DNA of 23,823 nt, taken from positions 392,822 to 416,644 of the forward strand of contig NW_003101678.1 in the NCBI RefSeq assembly GCF_000003855.2, in the 5' to 3' direction. The position numbers and the translations under genes are program-made. A model generated the notes under the pieces. The model had not been told where the DNA came from. It worked only from the letters and a program-made list of their open reading frames with translations, and ran no database searches. Shown in pieces: positions 8,176-18,604 of the stretch; the first letter of the stretch is position 1; each line of letters starts with the position of its first letter. Origin of the DNA: Blastomyces gilchristii SLH14081 (Eukaryota > Ascomycota > Eurotiomycetes > Onygenales > Ajellomycetaceae).

Positions 8176-8835
8176 AATATACTATCATGAATAACATATC
8201 TTCTCTATCTTTTTATACATTCTTAACTGTTTTCTTCTCAGTGAGTTTCTGATCATGTTTTCTGACATGATTTTGCATAAATGCAGATGCTAATATGTTT
8301 GTTTTTATTCACATAGAATCTTCATATATTCACAGATCTGTGTCTGCTGATGATAGTGAACTTAATGTTGAATCATTGATTGAGAACTTGAAGAATGTGA
8401 TAATGAAGAAATTGTCTGTATTATATGTGACTGAGTCTTTCATATCTCTTTCTACCTCTTCTATCACTTCTTTTCCTGCTGTCTTCTCTCAATCTTCTAC
8501 ACTTACTTCTGTGTCTGATTCTCCTGCTCTTACTATCTCTGTTTCTGTAACTCTCACTTCTGCTACTTCTGATTTTACTGTCTCTGCTTTTATTATCAGC
8601 TCTTCTCATTTCAAGAAGATATTGTATAGACTTAATGAATCATATTTCTCAGCATGTATACTTTCACTCTTCTTATCAACTTTCAGAATAATTTATTATA
8701 TGAAGACTATGTATAATATAACTATCTAGAGCTCAGTCACAGACACTGATTATTACAGTTATTTTAAATATTTATGATGAGATAATTATTCATTTATATC
8801 AGAGAATTATCTCTCTCTTTAACAGTGTTAAGATT

Positions 8836-8890
8836 GTAAGTCTTTTTCTTTTTCATCTTTTCTTTCTAATGCTGATTTTTCTATTCTTAG
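8836..8890 (+). other. Candidate spliceosomal intron 2 (55 nt)
   Basis: 5' splice site GTAAGT, a pyrimidine-rich middle, branch-like GCTGAT (8871-8876) and 3' site CTTAG. Removing it joins the frame of 8295-8835 to the frame of the cysteine cluster. Confidence 0.65.
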
Positions 8891-9355
8891 GAAAAATTAT
8901 TATAGGTTTTACTGTGCATGAAGTCATGATATTCATAGATATTAAGAAGCTTTTTATAACTGTAAAGTTTAATATTGCAGAGATATCTACTCTGATGAAT
9001 TTCTTCAGAATAATAGATTCATATCAGTCTATTCTCTGACATCTGTTATCTGGCTTCATGATACAGATAAAAGATATCTGTGTTTTCAGAAACAGAAACA
9101 TGAATGTTATACTCTTTTACACTCATGAGTGTGAGGCTTGTACATCTTGTCTGAGATATCATTGTGAAAATGAGCTGTTTATATACTGTGTTCTGCTTTC
9201 TGTATTCTCTTATATCTCTCTCTCTCTTTCTGAGAAGTCTCATGTGTGTTGTAATTGTATGTACAACTCTAAGACTAGCAGATATTTATTCAGTAACTGT
9301 TCTCATCTCTGATTTTACAATTTTTATATACTAACAATGATTCTTAGTTACTTCA

Positions 9356-9767
9356 GTATCAGAGATTATTCTAATTGAAGATGATAATGTCACTGAGACT
9401 ACTCTCTTCTATCTTTAAGCTTCTTTTATTACTTTCTCTTTCTTTTCTGCAAGAAAGATTGTGTGCATACTAAGTTATAAGTGTTCAGCTCTGAGTGACT
9501 TCTGCTGTTATTTATTCAGTTCTGCATCTTCTTCTTCTTCTGTTTCTTTCATCTTTACTCTCTCTGTTCTGGCTTCTGATTCTGCAGATTCTGCACTCTT
9601 CTTCAATTTCTCTACACATACATGTAAGCATTTCTATATTGGCATTCCAGTCAATCTTGTGATAAATGACATTAATGTTATATACAGAGTGATAGAGGAA
9701 TTGAAGACATGTATGATATTGTTGTAAGAGTAGCTTGCAGCTCTTGAATCTCTTACAGATCTCAAGT
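9356..9767 (+). pseudogene. Possible 3' exon of the cargo gene: Ser-rich linker and helical end
   Basis: A further frame, open from about 9422 to 9727 and readable to a TGA near 9767 with two extra stops, encodes a Ser-rich stretch (9505-9560) and then a likely coiled-coil end ('VIEELKTCM', later 'LAALESLTDLKF'). An intron at 9356-9419 (GTATCA...TTTAAG) would join it in frame to exon 3 if the TGA at 9310 was once Arg or Trp. The splice signals are weaker than for introns 1 and 2. It may instead be a separate ORF. Confidence 0.3.
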
Positions 9768-10479
9768 TTTGAGATTTTCTTTATTTTTAGTGTTTTTTAA
9801 GTGATGTGATGTTGAAAATAGATTAAATATATAATATATGAAAATGAATGAGATATGTATGATAATATTTATCTTTTACAGCTGACTCTTATAATTAATA
9901 ATCAATTTATTATCTCTTTTCTTTTCTTATGCTTTTTCTTTATCTGCTAGTCACTACTCTTACACAATCTCTATATAATACAGTATTCAGTGACTAGGTT
10001 CAGCAGCCTTCATCTTTTATAATTCTGTCTTATACATTATACTGTCTCTCTTCACCTGCTTAGATTACTACAGTAAATAGCTCATTGAAACTAATCTCAG
10101 CTGATCTCTGAGCATTCTCAGAAGTTGAGATGACTTAATCTCACATATCTGTGAATGTTTCAGATAGTTCATTCTCTGTGATCTCTGTGATTAAACTGAT
10201 ATAAATAGTTGAATTCAACTCTGAATCTCTTTTTCTTCTGTAATCTGACTCATATACAAGTCTGCTGCTTTGAGACTACTCTTTACTATGTTATATCTGC
10301 TATCTGCAGTGTGTTATCATACAATCAGCTACAGTCTTATCACTTATCAAAGTGTGATATTCATCTGATTTCTTCATTTCTTCTCATTCTTTTCTTATAA
10401 TTATGAAAAGATTGAAATAAGTGAGATCATCTGATTTGTAAGTGTCTATGATTTCTCTTACTTTGTAAGACTTTTTAAT
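9768..10479. other. Unassigned region between the cargo gene and B(-) integrase
   Basis: There is no convincing gene on either strand. The plus strand is pyrimidine-rich and can be read as a Ser/Thr-rich frame with stops (9950-10230). On the minus strand the integrase tail fades into sequence I cannot place. Confidence 0.3.
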
Positions 10480-13400
10480 TGTAAGTCTCTTCTTTTTCAA
10501 CACTGATGATAGTGCTGTGAATGATTATAATTCACTCAGGTCTTATATCTTTATTTTCATAAGTTATAAATCATTTATTAAGTTATATAAGATTCATTTC
10601 TCTGATTCTTTCAATGCATATATTCTCAGAGAATGTGATTTGAGTATTTTATATGACTTAAATCATCTAGATTGAAACTTCTCAGAACTCTCATTATATA
10701 TGAGAACTTATATTCTCATCTTGAGACTCAATTCCTTAACTAGTGAGTCTCATATTCTTTTCAATTGAATTGCTCAGTTCAGGAGTAACTTATTAGCTTT
10801 TGTACATGCATGACTGATCTCTTTCAATCTTGATTTCATATTCACAACTACTGTTTTCTCTCTCATCTTTTTCAAAGCATTCTCTGAAATGCACGGATGC
10901 AATTCATATAACAGATAGAATGATGAACACTTGAAGACTGTATGCTGCTGAATTCGCATGACTAATAGCATCTGACTGAGATATTCATCTCATAATCTTG
11001 TAGACTTGTTCACTAAATATTTCATCAGTATATTATTCAAGATTTCATTCAAGTGTTTCATCTTCCTGTTTATCTGAGAAAGATAAGATGTTGTTCTACA
11101 ATGTCTTGTCTGTAACTGGCTCATAAAAAACCTCACTGCTTCTTCTATGAGATTCACACTATTATTAGTTAGAATCTCATGCAGCATTTCATAGTTAATA
11201 TAGATTTCATCATGTAGAAACTTCATCATCATCTTCTCTGTCATCTCTGAAACTGCTTTCACAACTGGCCAGTCAGTAGTATAATCAATAGCAGTGATTA
11301 TTCATTGATTTTCATTTAACATTTATGATAATATGTCTATGAGATTCATCTCTCATTGTTTAAACAGTTGTATCATATACTTCATCTAATGTTATACTTT
11401 CTCACATTCTAACTCTGTCTTAGATTCTTTTACAATCTGACAATTCAGGCACTCATAAGTGTACATCTGAATATTCTCAGTCATGCTTGATCAGTATACT
11501 CTTGATTCAAGTACATTCATGAGTTCAGAGCTTTCTAAGTGACTGAATTTCTTGTGCATGCAAGTCACTAAGTCATATCTAAATGAAGATTCTAGATAGA
11601 GAGCTTCTGCATATTCTAGATTGTAGTAAAGTATAACATTATTTTTCAATTTTCTCAGCTTGAAGTTCAGAAGCATCTCTTTTACTACTCTCACAAGACA
11701 CTTATCATTCAACATCTTATCATTCTTTAAGTGAGAGATCATAGTATTCACTCATTCTGATTTCTTGCACTCTCTCAGTGTGTTTAATATGAACTTCTCT
11801 TATATCTGATTCACAGAACTCTTATTCATGAAATCAGATCTGTGACTGATTGTATCAGGTATCACAGTGTCTGATCTCTTTCAGTATTTGATATAAAGAT
11901 TGTATGCTTGAAACTCTGAGATTCAATGTGCTAAGTATTTGAAAGGTTTTATCATCAATTATAGATAGATAAGGCTTTCATAATCTGTGATCACTGTTAT
12001 TATATATCTGTTGTCAATATATCTATCTTACAATGCCAGTGTGTGTTTAATCACTAGTAATTTCTTTTCATACACTGAGTAATTAAGCTCAGCATCTGAT
12101 AGTTTTCTATTATTATATATTATCAGATGCAGCTTGTCATTCTTACTCATCTGTAGAAGAGTGCCTCTGATAGCTCATTCAGATGCATTCATCTCAATGT
12201 AGAAAGATTTATCACAATCTGGTTGAATAAGTACTGAGAATGTTATTACATATTTTCTCAGTGTGAGAAAAGCCTCTTCACACACAGTATTTCAGATAAT
12301 TGAATAAAACTTCTTCTTTCACAGATTTGCATTTATTTCTCTTAAGAGATCTGAGAGTGATACAGATATTTGTATGAAGTTCTTGATAAATCTGTGATAG
12401 TATGAGATCAACTCAAGAAACTGTCATACATGATGTATATTTCTTAGTCATAGTTAATTTGCTATGACATTCAATTTCTTCAGAATGAGATGTATACAGT
12501 CATTATCTACTATATATTCTACAAACTCTAACTCTTTCATTTCAAACACATACTTTGTTAATTTAATATAGAGCTTATACTCTGTCAGAGTTATAAGCAC
12601 TTTATCAAGATACTTCAGATATTCATTGTATGAGTTTGAAAAGACTAGAATATCATTGACATATATAAGGTATAAGATTTTATTCTGTTTATGAAGAATT
12701 ATATTCATCATTATTTGAAAGATGATAGATACATTTATTAGACTGAATAGTATTGTTAGAAATTTGAACTTTCTTCATTGTATTTTAAATATAATTCATG
12801 AAACTGACAGTTTATCTATGCAGATCTGTCAGTATTCTGAGAGAAGATCAATCTTTGATAGATATCAGGTATTTTTAACTGTATTCAACTGTTGTTGAAT
12901 CTATGATAATAAATATTCATTCTTGATTGTAAGCTTGTTAAGTGCTTGATAATCAATACATATTCATCACTTCTCATCTGCCTTTTTTATAAATAGAACT
13001 GAAAAGCCTCACACGCTTAATGAGAGTTGTATAAGATCATATTCTAGAAGGTCTGTGATCTGACACTTCTGTTCTTTAAGATGTGTTTATGACAGAGGGT
13101 ATGCATTCTGATTGACTGGTTTTGTGTCTCTCATGTCAATCTCATGTACAAATCCTCATTTCAGTGACAATTTCAGTGAAAGATCTGTTTGAAAGATCTT
13201 CTTATACTTCTTCAGAAGCTTCTTCATATGCTTATTCTCTTATATATTCTTTATCTTGATTTTCTCCACTTTCAGATCCTGTATGATATACAGAATACTT
13301 TCAGATGAGGTCTTATAAATTATTCTCTTTGCTTATTAATGTATAAGTGGATTTAACTCTTCTATATCAGGAATATGAAATGTCCTTCTCATATCAGTTA

Positions 13401-13950
13401 ATAGAATTATATGAACTGTTTTCTTTCTATCAGTCAACTGCATATAATATATACATCATTGAATCTATGAATTGAATCTTTGAAATTAATCAAGTTCAAG
13501 AATAAGATCATATTTCATGTTCTGCAGCTCTCACACTCAAATATAACAAGATCATTCTCTGAAGTGTAAGAAAACTCTTATTCTTATAGATGATATCAAA
13601 TATCAGTTATCAGATAATCTTATATATCAGAGATTCTTCACTCAGTAGACCTCTTTCAGTCTTCAGATTATATAATTATCAATATATTATATAGAAGCTT
13701 CTATGTCTGCTAACACTTTTACAGCTATCTCTCAATTCTTATTCAAGTGTCTCTTATACATTAACATTTCAGGTCTCAAGACATTAAGATGAGTGTTCAC
13801 TTCATTATTCTCATTCACATCTCATTCAGAAGTCTGCTTCTTCTTAATATTTACAGAATTTAGAGAGTTATCTAACACAGACATCTCTTTCACTTTGAAG
13901 ACTTTTCATAGAATATCAGTAAGTGTCTCTGAGCTCACTGATTCTGCTAG
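10480..13950 (-). pseudogene. Gypsy B(-) pol: protease, RT, RNase H, integrase (broken)
   Basis: Minus-strand order: protease (about 13.45-13.65 kb, weak), RT, RNase H, integrase. RT shows 'FYLIKK.QM'/'EYVLIIKHL' blocks near 12940-13000 and the catalytic motif as YVND (12652-12663), where the first Asp has become Asn. RNase H is read at about 12000-12250 ('NYSVYEKKLLVI'). The integrase zinc finger keeps its C-x2-C at 11449-11451 and 11440-11442. In the core, the first Asp is at 11284-11286, the second is Asn ('LTNNSVNL') and the Glu is Lys ('KMKHLNE'). The integrase tail continues to about 10480, with no chromodomain seen. All three enzymes are dead. Confidence 0.8.
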
Positions 13951-15190
13951 TTTTTTAACTCTCTTACTTCTCTTAACTGTGCATACTGAGTGTAATCTTT
14001 TATATCATAATTTTAATATGTGCAGTTGAAGCAAGCTCAATGCTTGTAATATTAAGATTTTCACTTAGAAGATTTCTTTTTCAGAGAATTCAGTGCTTTA
14101 GTAATAATATTCAGATCTAGATTCATCATATTCAGATATATAACTTGTATTATAGAAGTCTGATTATTCATTCTCTGCTGAGACATACTCAATTACAGTA
14201 TTTTCTATTATAATTGACTTACTTATTTCTGTATAATGAGAATGTTATATGCTTCTTTCACTGTATCTGATTATAAGATTAAGCATTTTCATTTCACTCT
14301 CAACTCAGATATAAGATTATGAATAAAAATCTATAAATAGAAAGATGTTAAAAGCTCTTCATTTAATATAAGATAGTGTAAACTGAAGTGTGTGAAGTAT
14401 GATATAAGATTACTTACTTATCTACACTCAGTGAAGTATTTATAACACTTGTCTTATATATTCACTTTCTCAAAGTTGTGTAAGATTCATTTGAAAAACT
14501 CATTTCATGTTCATGAAAATAAATATCACTTCAGGTCTGTGAGATTCATCTTTTCATTAGTCATTTATAATGACTTTGCTTTTCTGTGTAGAAATGTGAC
14601 AGATCTTAAGACTTATTGAAATTTTATTAATTATCTGTCTGTGAGTTCATATTCAATCTGATAATATGATTGTATCTAACTTAGCCAGCTAATTACAGTA
14701 TTATTTTTTCAGTTGTCATTGAAGCTTGATAACTCTGACAGATCTTCTGACTTGATATATCTCATACTTGAATTCTCATTCTGCACAGTGATCTTTGATA
14801 ATGTGTATACTTCTGAAGAGATTGTGAACAATTATGATAAGATCTTCAGATTCAGTGTAGTCATCTGTCTGTGTGAATATTCAATCTCTCACTGCAGATC
14901 TAAGATCTGATTTTCTCTATTCTTATTAATGATAATAATTGTGTTGATGAAGCTCTTCATAGTGAATACTTGATTCACAGTGAATGCTAATTATTATTTA
15001 ACTTCTATCTCAGTCTGTCACTGTGTATACAAGGTCTCAATCTTATTTAGAATTCTTGTACATGTACAGAGTTTCAATTCTGATTTAGTGATTTCAGCTA
15101 CTTTTCTTACTGCTTTGAGTAAACTCTCTGAGAGATTCTGCATATCTTTCAGTTCAGATAGCAGAGAAGAGTGTTATTTATATTGACTAG
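13951..15190 (-). pseudogene. Gypsy B(-) gag (broken)
   Basis: The minus strand aligns over more than 600 bp with the gag-like region of B(+) at 22600-23220 (shared 'LSESLLK.VRKVAEI', 'ELTDR'). The start is near 15190, just inside the LTR. Many TGA and TAA stops. No zinc knuckle was located with confidence. The boundary with pol is approximate. Confidence 0.6.
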
Positions 15191-15239
15191 AAAAGGTATT
15201 CATTTCAGTGATTTCTCATTGATTATATAATGTCTATCA

Positions 15240-15777
15240 TTATATTATTTCTGTTATCATTGTATGACTTCAGTAATAGTCACTCTTCTCTTTTTATTCT
15301 TCTTTTGAATAGAGAGCAGACTTTCTTAAATCTTATTCACTGCTCTCATTTCCTTCTCACATCTCATCTGTTCACATATCATATATGGCATTCATCTGAG
15401 CATGGAGTTTTCCCTCTATAAGTGAAGTAGTATTAATCAGATGCTCTTTCACTTGCTGCTCTTTATACACTATCTTTTGAGATGTTCTAGAATCACACTG
15501 ATATGATAACTATGAATTGCTTTGTAGATGAAATTATCACACTCTGAAGAAGCCTGCACTTCTCATCAGTTTTTAGACATGCTATTAGATGTGATTCAAA
15601 GGTTGCTTTTTTCATCAGTGTACAATTACAGGCGTACACCAGCTTCTTATATATTGTATGCTAAATTAATTAGTGGCCGCTATGACCCCTTTACACTCGT
15701 AAGCAAGTTCGGAAGCGGCCGTGTTATTATCCGACGGTCGTACGTTCTTCCGAACCACCGTACGTTCTTCTGAACCA
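15240..15777 (-). repeat. 5' LTR of gypsy B(-)
   Basis: The sequence is an inverted copy of 16293-16815, and its outer 190 bp match 7556-7746. On the minus strand it starts at 15777 with a doubled motif TGGTTCNGAAGAACGTACGG (15735-15777) and keeps CpG sites there. The terminal CA/TG pair expected at 15778-15779 is missing at the junction with the A' LTR. The inner end is only known to within about 20 bp. Confidence 0.7.
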
Positions 15778-16292
15778 TAACAGGCTGCATCTGATCAATC
15801 ATATAGACTATTCTATTACACTTCACAGATTTCTACCACTTCATTCTCAATCGCCGATTCTCAGCTGTTATAAACATATATGCTCTGATTCTCAGTCATT
15901 CTTGATCACTGATTCTCAGCTGTTATAAATATGTATAAATTCTTTCACTCTGAAGCTTCACTGCATACATCATCACATACATGTATAAATATTTACTTTA
16001 ATCACTGATTCTTGCACTTTCTCTTTCTTTTTCTTCTTTAATGTTTTTCACTTTGTTATATAAGATCTATAAATATTATATCAATCTATTCAGTGTAGGT
16101 CTCTTATACTTGAAAAATATTCATTATCTTCTTACTAGAAATGATTATTCACACTTATCATCTTCTTATTAAAAATAATTATTCATTGAGAAGATATCTG
16201 AACATGTAACAATGTGTAAGAAATAGAGAAATAATCAGTTAAGTAGTTACTGAGTTCTCAGATAGAAGCTTACTTATCAGTCACTCTGACTC
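15778..16292 (+). mobile_element. Truncated chromovirus A': 5' LTR plus leader
   Basis: 15778-16108 is an A-family LTR lacking its first TG ('taacaggctgc'). 16109-16292 matches the leader right after the A2 5' LTR (17158-17341), up to 'cagtcactctgac'. There the LTR of B(+) begins, so the rest of A' was displaced by that insertion and lies beyond the window if it exists. Confidence 0.75.
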
Positions 16293-16815
16293 TGTGATTC
16301 GGAAGAACGTATGACTGCTGAATAATAACGCGGCCGCTTCTGAACATGCTTACAAATGTAAAGAGGTCATAGCAGCCACTAATTAATTTAGTGTACTGTA
16401 TATAAGAAGCTGATATATATCTGTAATTATATACTGACTTAAGCAATCTTTGAATTATATCTGATAGCATGTCTAAAAATCAGTGAGAAGTGCAGACTTC
16501 TTCAGCGTATAATAATTTCATCTATAAAGTGATTCATAGTTATCATATCAGTGTGATTCTAAAATACCTTAAAAGAGAGTGTATAAAGAGTAGTAAGTAA
16601 AAGAGAATCTGATTAATACTGCTTTGCTTATTAAAAGAAAACTTCATACTCAGATAAATATCATATATACAAATGAATGAGATGTGAGAAAGGAAATAAG
16701 AGTGATAAATCAGATTCAAAGAATATCACTCTCTACTCAGAAGAATAAAAGAGAGATGATTATCACTGAAATTATACAATAACAACAGAAAATCAGAAGT
16801 TATATCATAATATAA
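16293..16815 (+). repeat. 5' LTR of gypsy B(+), left part
   Basis: Starts TGTGATTCGGAAGAACG within the A' leader, preceded by 'gactc' (16288-16292), which would be its 5-bp target duplication. It matches 15240-15777 in inverted orientation. Near its inner end it is split by the A2 insertion; sequence resumes at 22555. Confidence 0.75.
16811..16815 (+). repeat. Target-site duplication of A2, left
   Basis: TATAA, repeated at 22555-22559 directly after the 3' LTR. Confidence 0.85.
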
Positions 16816-17157
16816 TGTGGCGGGCTGCGCCCGATCAATTATATAGACTATTCCGTTACACTCCATAGATTCTTCCACTTCGATTCTCGGCCATTCTCGA
16901 TTGCCGATCCTCGGCCGCCATGAACACGTACACTTCAATTCTCAGTCATTCTCAATCACTGATCCTCAGCTGCTATGAACACATATAGATTCTTCCACTC
17001 TGAAGCTTCACTGCATACATCATCACATACATGTATAAATATTCACTCTGATTACTGATTCTCACACTTTCTCTTTCTTTTCTTTTCTAACATTTTTCTC
17101 TTTATTATATAAGACCTATTAATATAATATCAATCTATTCAGTATAGATCTCTTACA
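16816..17157 (+). repeat. 5' LTR of A2
   Basis: 342 bp, TGTGGCGGGC...CTCTTACA. The first ~120 bp keep about 11 CpG sites, while the rest has none. No certain primer binding site follows (17158 on). Confidence 0.9.
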
Positions 17158-17400
17158 CTAGAAAAATGTTCATTGTCTTCTTATTAAAAATGATTATTCA
17201 TGCATCATCTTCTCATTAGAAATAATTATCTATTAAGAAATATCTGAACACATAATAACATGTAAGAAATAGAGAAACAGTCAAACAGTTAAACAGATAC
17301 TAAGTTCTTAGATAGAAGCTTACTCATCAGTCACTCTGACCCTGTAATAAGATCTTATAAAGAGAGTAAGATTTTATAAGAGAATATCAGTGACAGATCT
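17158..17400 (+). other. A2 leader (5' UTR)
   Basis: Non-coding sequence between the LTR and gag, shared with the truncated A' copy at 16109-16292. It has direct sub-repeats of the type 'attattcat'. I cannot name the tRNA primer. Confidence 0.6.
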
Positions 17401-18604
17401 GAGAGTTCTGACACTCAGATATATAAGATATTTATACAATTACACATCTGATGATCAATATAATCATGTCTAATAATAATATGAAATTCTCAAACATGAG
17501 TATAAATGTAATATCACAGTGACTTTAAGTAATGTTAGAATTGCAATAATAATAAATAGCTGATATACATGCAATGCAACAACTTCAATACAAAGAGATT
17601 CAATGATTAATCTATGTGATTTCAAGATCTACAGAATCAAATATAAAAGCACTGAAAGAATGCTTAGATGCTCTTACATATTTAATACTTTCAATCTCAC
17701 TCTCTACTTATTATGAAGAATGGAAATGCTCATGAAACTGAGTGTAGATAAAGATGCTATCAGTTTATTAATCAATCAAGATTGATATATCAATGAATAA
17801 TTGAAGAATTATATAAAACAGAAGTTTTATTTATAAATGAAAGTATGTGAATCAGTGTTACAAACATCTGACAATATCATCAAATATCTTGATATTCTGT
17901 TTCAAGACACTGTCATACAATAGAAAGTATTAGATTGATTACAAAGCATCTGACAGAGAAACATTTCTCTTACAACATTTATTTCTGACTTTGACATCAA
18001 GATCTTAGAAGCAGGTGATCAATCTTGAAAGAATTGAATGAAGATTAGTATGCTCAAGAAGACATTAACTTTCAAACTCTTACAGACTCTTATAAGTATA
18101 AATAAAGATCTAACTTATGAAGGTTTCTACATACAGCTCTGAACATTGAATAATCATCTTATCAAGCTCAAGAGTATACAGAACAGTGATAGAAGATATT
18201 ACACTTCAGTCACTCATACACTCATACTGAAGAATAACAATGATGCAGGTGCTATGAATTGAGTAGACTTAAATATCTATATATAAGCAAGGGTCTTCAC
18301 TGTCTGAATAGGCTTCTGAGTTTCTGAGATCACTCTCAAAGAAGTCATCAATTGATATCAACAAGAAGTGTGCATTAACCGTAATCAATCAGAGCACATT
18401 GCTTTTAACTGTCAATCAGTCTATATATCTTCTTATTCAAAGAATGAGTCAGTGTCTGTTCACATCAATCACATTACATTAGAGGAAGATTCAGAAGATA
18501 ACTATGAGAATGTCTCAGTGAAACAGGAAAAAGATTAGCTTCTATTCAAATTCACAAACAGAAGCTTGAAGAGATCAGATAATAACAATTTAAAGAGAAA
18601 ATGA
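17401..18604 (+). pseudogene. A2 gag (broken)
   Basis: Gag is read with many stops. A coherent part is seen at about 17880-18060 ('VIQ.KVLD.LQSI', 'SLTTFISDFDIKILEAGDQS'), and a zinc knuckle at 18371-18412 (C...HIAFNC). In the knuckle the second Cys position holds Arg (CGT), which C-to-T mutation cannot produce. The knuckle frame ends at TGA 18602-18604, overlapping the ATG at 18601 of the pol frame (ATGA). Pol is in the -1 frame relative to gag, as in many fungal gypsy elements. The true start is not determinable; small frame changes are likely upstream. Gag forms the virus-like particle. Confidence 0.65.

Larger units (their letters stand above)
8056..9312 (+). pseudogene. Intron-containing cysteine-cluster gene, antisense in gypsy B(-), broken by stops
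   Basis: Proposed start ATG 8056. Exon 1 is 8056-8116, intron 8117-8175, exon 2 8176-8835, intron 8836-8890, exon 3 8891-9312 (TGA at 9310). Both introns are phase 1 and both joins keep the frame of the open stretches they connect (8295-8726 and 9058-9309). Exon 2 encodes a Ser/Thr-rich linker around 8430-8600. Exon 3 ends in a cysteine cluster: Cys codons at 9130, 9139, 9148, 9163, 9187, 9247, 9250, 9256 and 9298, including 'CCNCMYNS'. This recalls the cysteine-rich tail of fungal repeat-associated proteins of unknown function (DUF3716-like), from memory and unverified. In-frame stops (two TGA at about 8250-8270, TAG 8727, two TGA, two TAA, and TGA across the second splice junction) fit Arg/Trp and Gln losses. 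Function unknown. Confidence 0.55.
7556..15777 (-). mobile_element. Ty3/gypsy element B(-) with antisense cargo gene
   Basis: Read on the minus strand: 5' LTR (about 15240-15777), gag (about 13.95-15.19 kb), pol (about 10.48-13.95 kb), a 2.7-kb region holding a plus-strand gene, and a 3' LTR fragment (7556-7746). The 3' LTR begins TGTGGTTC at 7746 on the minus strand and is preceded by a short purine run (GGAGAA, 7747-7752), as a 3' LTR should be. Treating both LTR pieces as one element is an inference: the 3' LTR is truncated and no target duplication can be checked. Another reading is an unrelated insertion between two B fragments. Confidence 0.6.

Noticed and set aside
8421..8609. Minus-strand Arg/Ser-rich open frame
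   Set aside because: It is the antisense of the Ser/Thr-rich exon on the plus strand. The plus strand has consistent splice sites and a longer coherent frame.
9046..9243. Minus-strand 65-codon open frame
   Set aside because: Opposite the cysteine-cluster exon; no family features.
13793..15421. Plus-strand open frames at 13793-14029, 14713-14910, 14980-15186 and 15230-15421
   Set aside because: They are shadows of the minus-strand gag and LTR of B(-), pyrimidine-rich and without family motifs.
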